DNA of 6,236 nt from Solirubrobacterales bacterium 70-9. GTDB lineage: Bacteria > Actinomycetota > Thermoleophilia > Solirubrobacterales > 70-9. The DNA lies in the NCBI GenBank assembly GCA_001898095.1, contig MKSH01000067.1:1022-7257 (forward strand), read 5' to 3'. Position numbers and translations under genes: made by a program. Under the pieces are notes generated by a model. The model had not been told where the DNA came from, did no database searches, and saw nothing but the letters and a program-made list of their open reading frames with translations. Position 1 is the first letter of the stretch; the number at the start of each line of letters is the position of its first letter. This document shows positions 5,890 through 6,236 of the stretch, piece after piece.

Positions 5890-6236
5890 CCGAAGACCCC
5901 GGTGATCGCTCGACTTCCTGGTCGGGCGAGGACAAGCGACGGGCGCGGGTCGAGCGCCTGAAAGCGGAAGGGATCAATCCCTACCCGCACTCTTTCCTGC
6001 CGCGCGATCACGCCGCGGACATCCAGGCGCAGCACGATCCGCACGCGCTCGAGGAGGGCGAGCACCCGGACTTCCACTACCGGGTGATGGGTCGGGTGAC
6101 CGGCAAGCGCGGGCACGGCAAGGTCGTCTTCTTCGACGTCCGTGACGTCAGCGGCACGATCCAGGCCTACGCGCGGCGGGACAAGCTCGGCGAGGAGGCC
6201 TTCGAGCGGATCGAAGAACTCGACAACTCGACATCG
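5886..6236 (+). CDS. lysS: Lysyl-tRNA synthetase, class II, 5' part (apparent frameshift near right edge)
   Basis: The first 117 codons of a class II lysyl-tRNA synthetase, which charges tRNA-Lys; the catalytic domain lies beyond the right edge. The GTG start at 5886 overlaps the prmC stop (GTGA). After a short acidic N-terminus come RRARVERLKAEGINPYPHSF (18-37), which is the family's leading helix, and then the OB-fold anticodon-binding domain: YRVMGRVTGKRGHGKVVFFD (65-84), VRDVSGTIQAYARRDKLGE (85-103) and AFERIEELD. The family continues with D-[LI]-G-D, but this frame reads NSTS instead. The cause is a perfect 8-bp tandem repeat AACTCGAC at 6217-6224 and 6225-6232. With one copy removed the reading becomes EELDI followed by a G-starting codon, as expected. 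So the gene is either frameshifted here or carries a sequencing or assembly error. Confidence 0.85.
   Translation, partial: MTEDPGDRSTSWSGEDKRRARVERLKAEGINPYPHSFLPRDHAADIQAQHDPHALEEGEHPDFHYRVMGRVTGKRGHGKVVFFDVRDVSGTIQAYARRDKLGEEAFERIEELDNSTS
6217..6232 (+). repeat. Perfect 8-bp tandem duplication inside lysS
   Basis: AACTCGAC occurs twice head to tail. Eight is not a multiple of three, so the second copy shifts the lysS frame from the family-like ELDI to ELDNSTS. This is the pattern expected of slippage or an assembly error. Confidence 0.75.

Overview
The window is about 6.2 kb of gene-dense, very GC-rich bacterial chromosome. The organism is most likely an actinomycetote of the Thermoleophilia (Solirubrobacter/Conexibacter-like). 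This rests on the GC-rich codon use, the many GTG/TTG starts, the short gaps and GTGA overlaps, and the style of the housekeeping proteins. The lineage is an inference, not a measurement. I see no phage, insertion sequence, CRISPR array, tRNA or rRNA. The contents are ordinary core metabolism and translation genes, several with unusual active-site or start-site details.

The left half (1-3174) is a minus-strand cluster of four genes. In transcription order they are an endonuclease/exonuclease/phosphatase (EEP) family protein, a small basic protein with a lysine/alanine-rich tail and a phasin-like helical domain, a TrmA/RlmD-type RNA uracil-C5 methyltransferase, and the first half of a luciferase-like flavin (probably F420 or FMN) oxidoreductase cut by the left edge. 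The last three are packed with 0 bp and -4 bp spacing and are very probably one operon.

A 53-bp divergent intergenic region (3175-3227) separates this cluster from the plus-strand half (3228-6236). That half holds argF (ornithine carbamoyltransferase), lgt (prolipoprotein diacylglyceryl transferase), a PrmC/HemK-type glutamine methyltransferase and the 5' part of lysS (class II lysyl-tRNA synthetase). The prmC-like gene and lysS overlap by GTGA, so a translation-factor methylase and a tRNA synthetase are translationally coupled.

No clearly new multi-gene system is visible. The points most worth a second look are these. (1) A perfect 8-bp tandem duplication at the right edge throws lysS out of frame; removing one copy restores the family sequence. 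(2) The PrmC-like protein has NLPY in place of NPPY. (3) Lgt lacks the canonical His and Asn active-site residues. (4) argF appears to start at a TTG, possibly on a leaderless transcript. (5) A lysine-rich tail is encoded entirely by AAA codons, giving six A6 runs in a very GC-rich genome. (6) The RNA methyltransferase lacks the third iron-sulfur cysteine.
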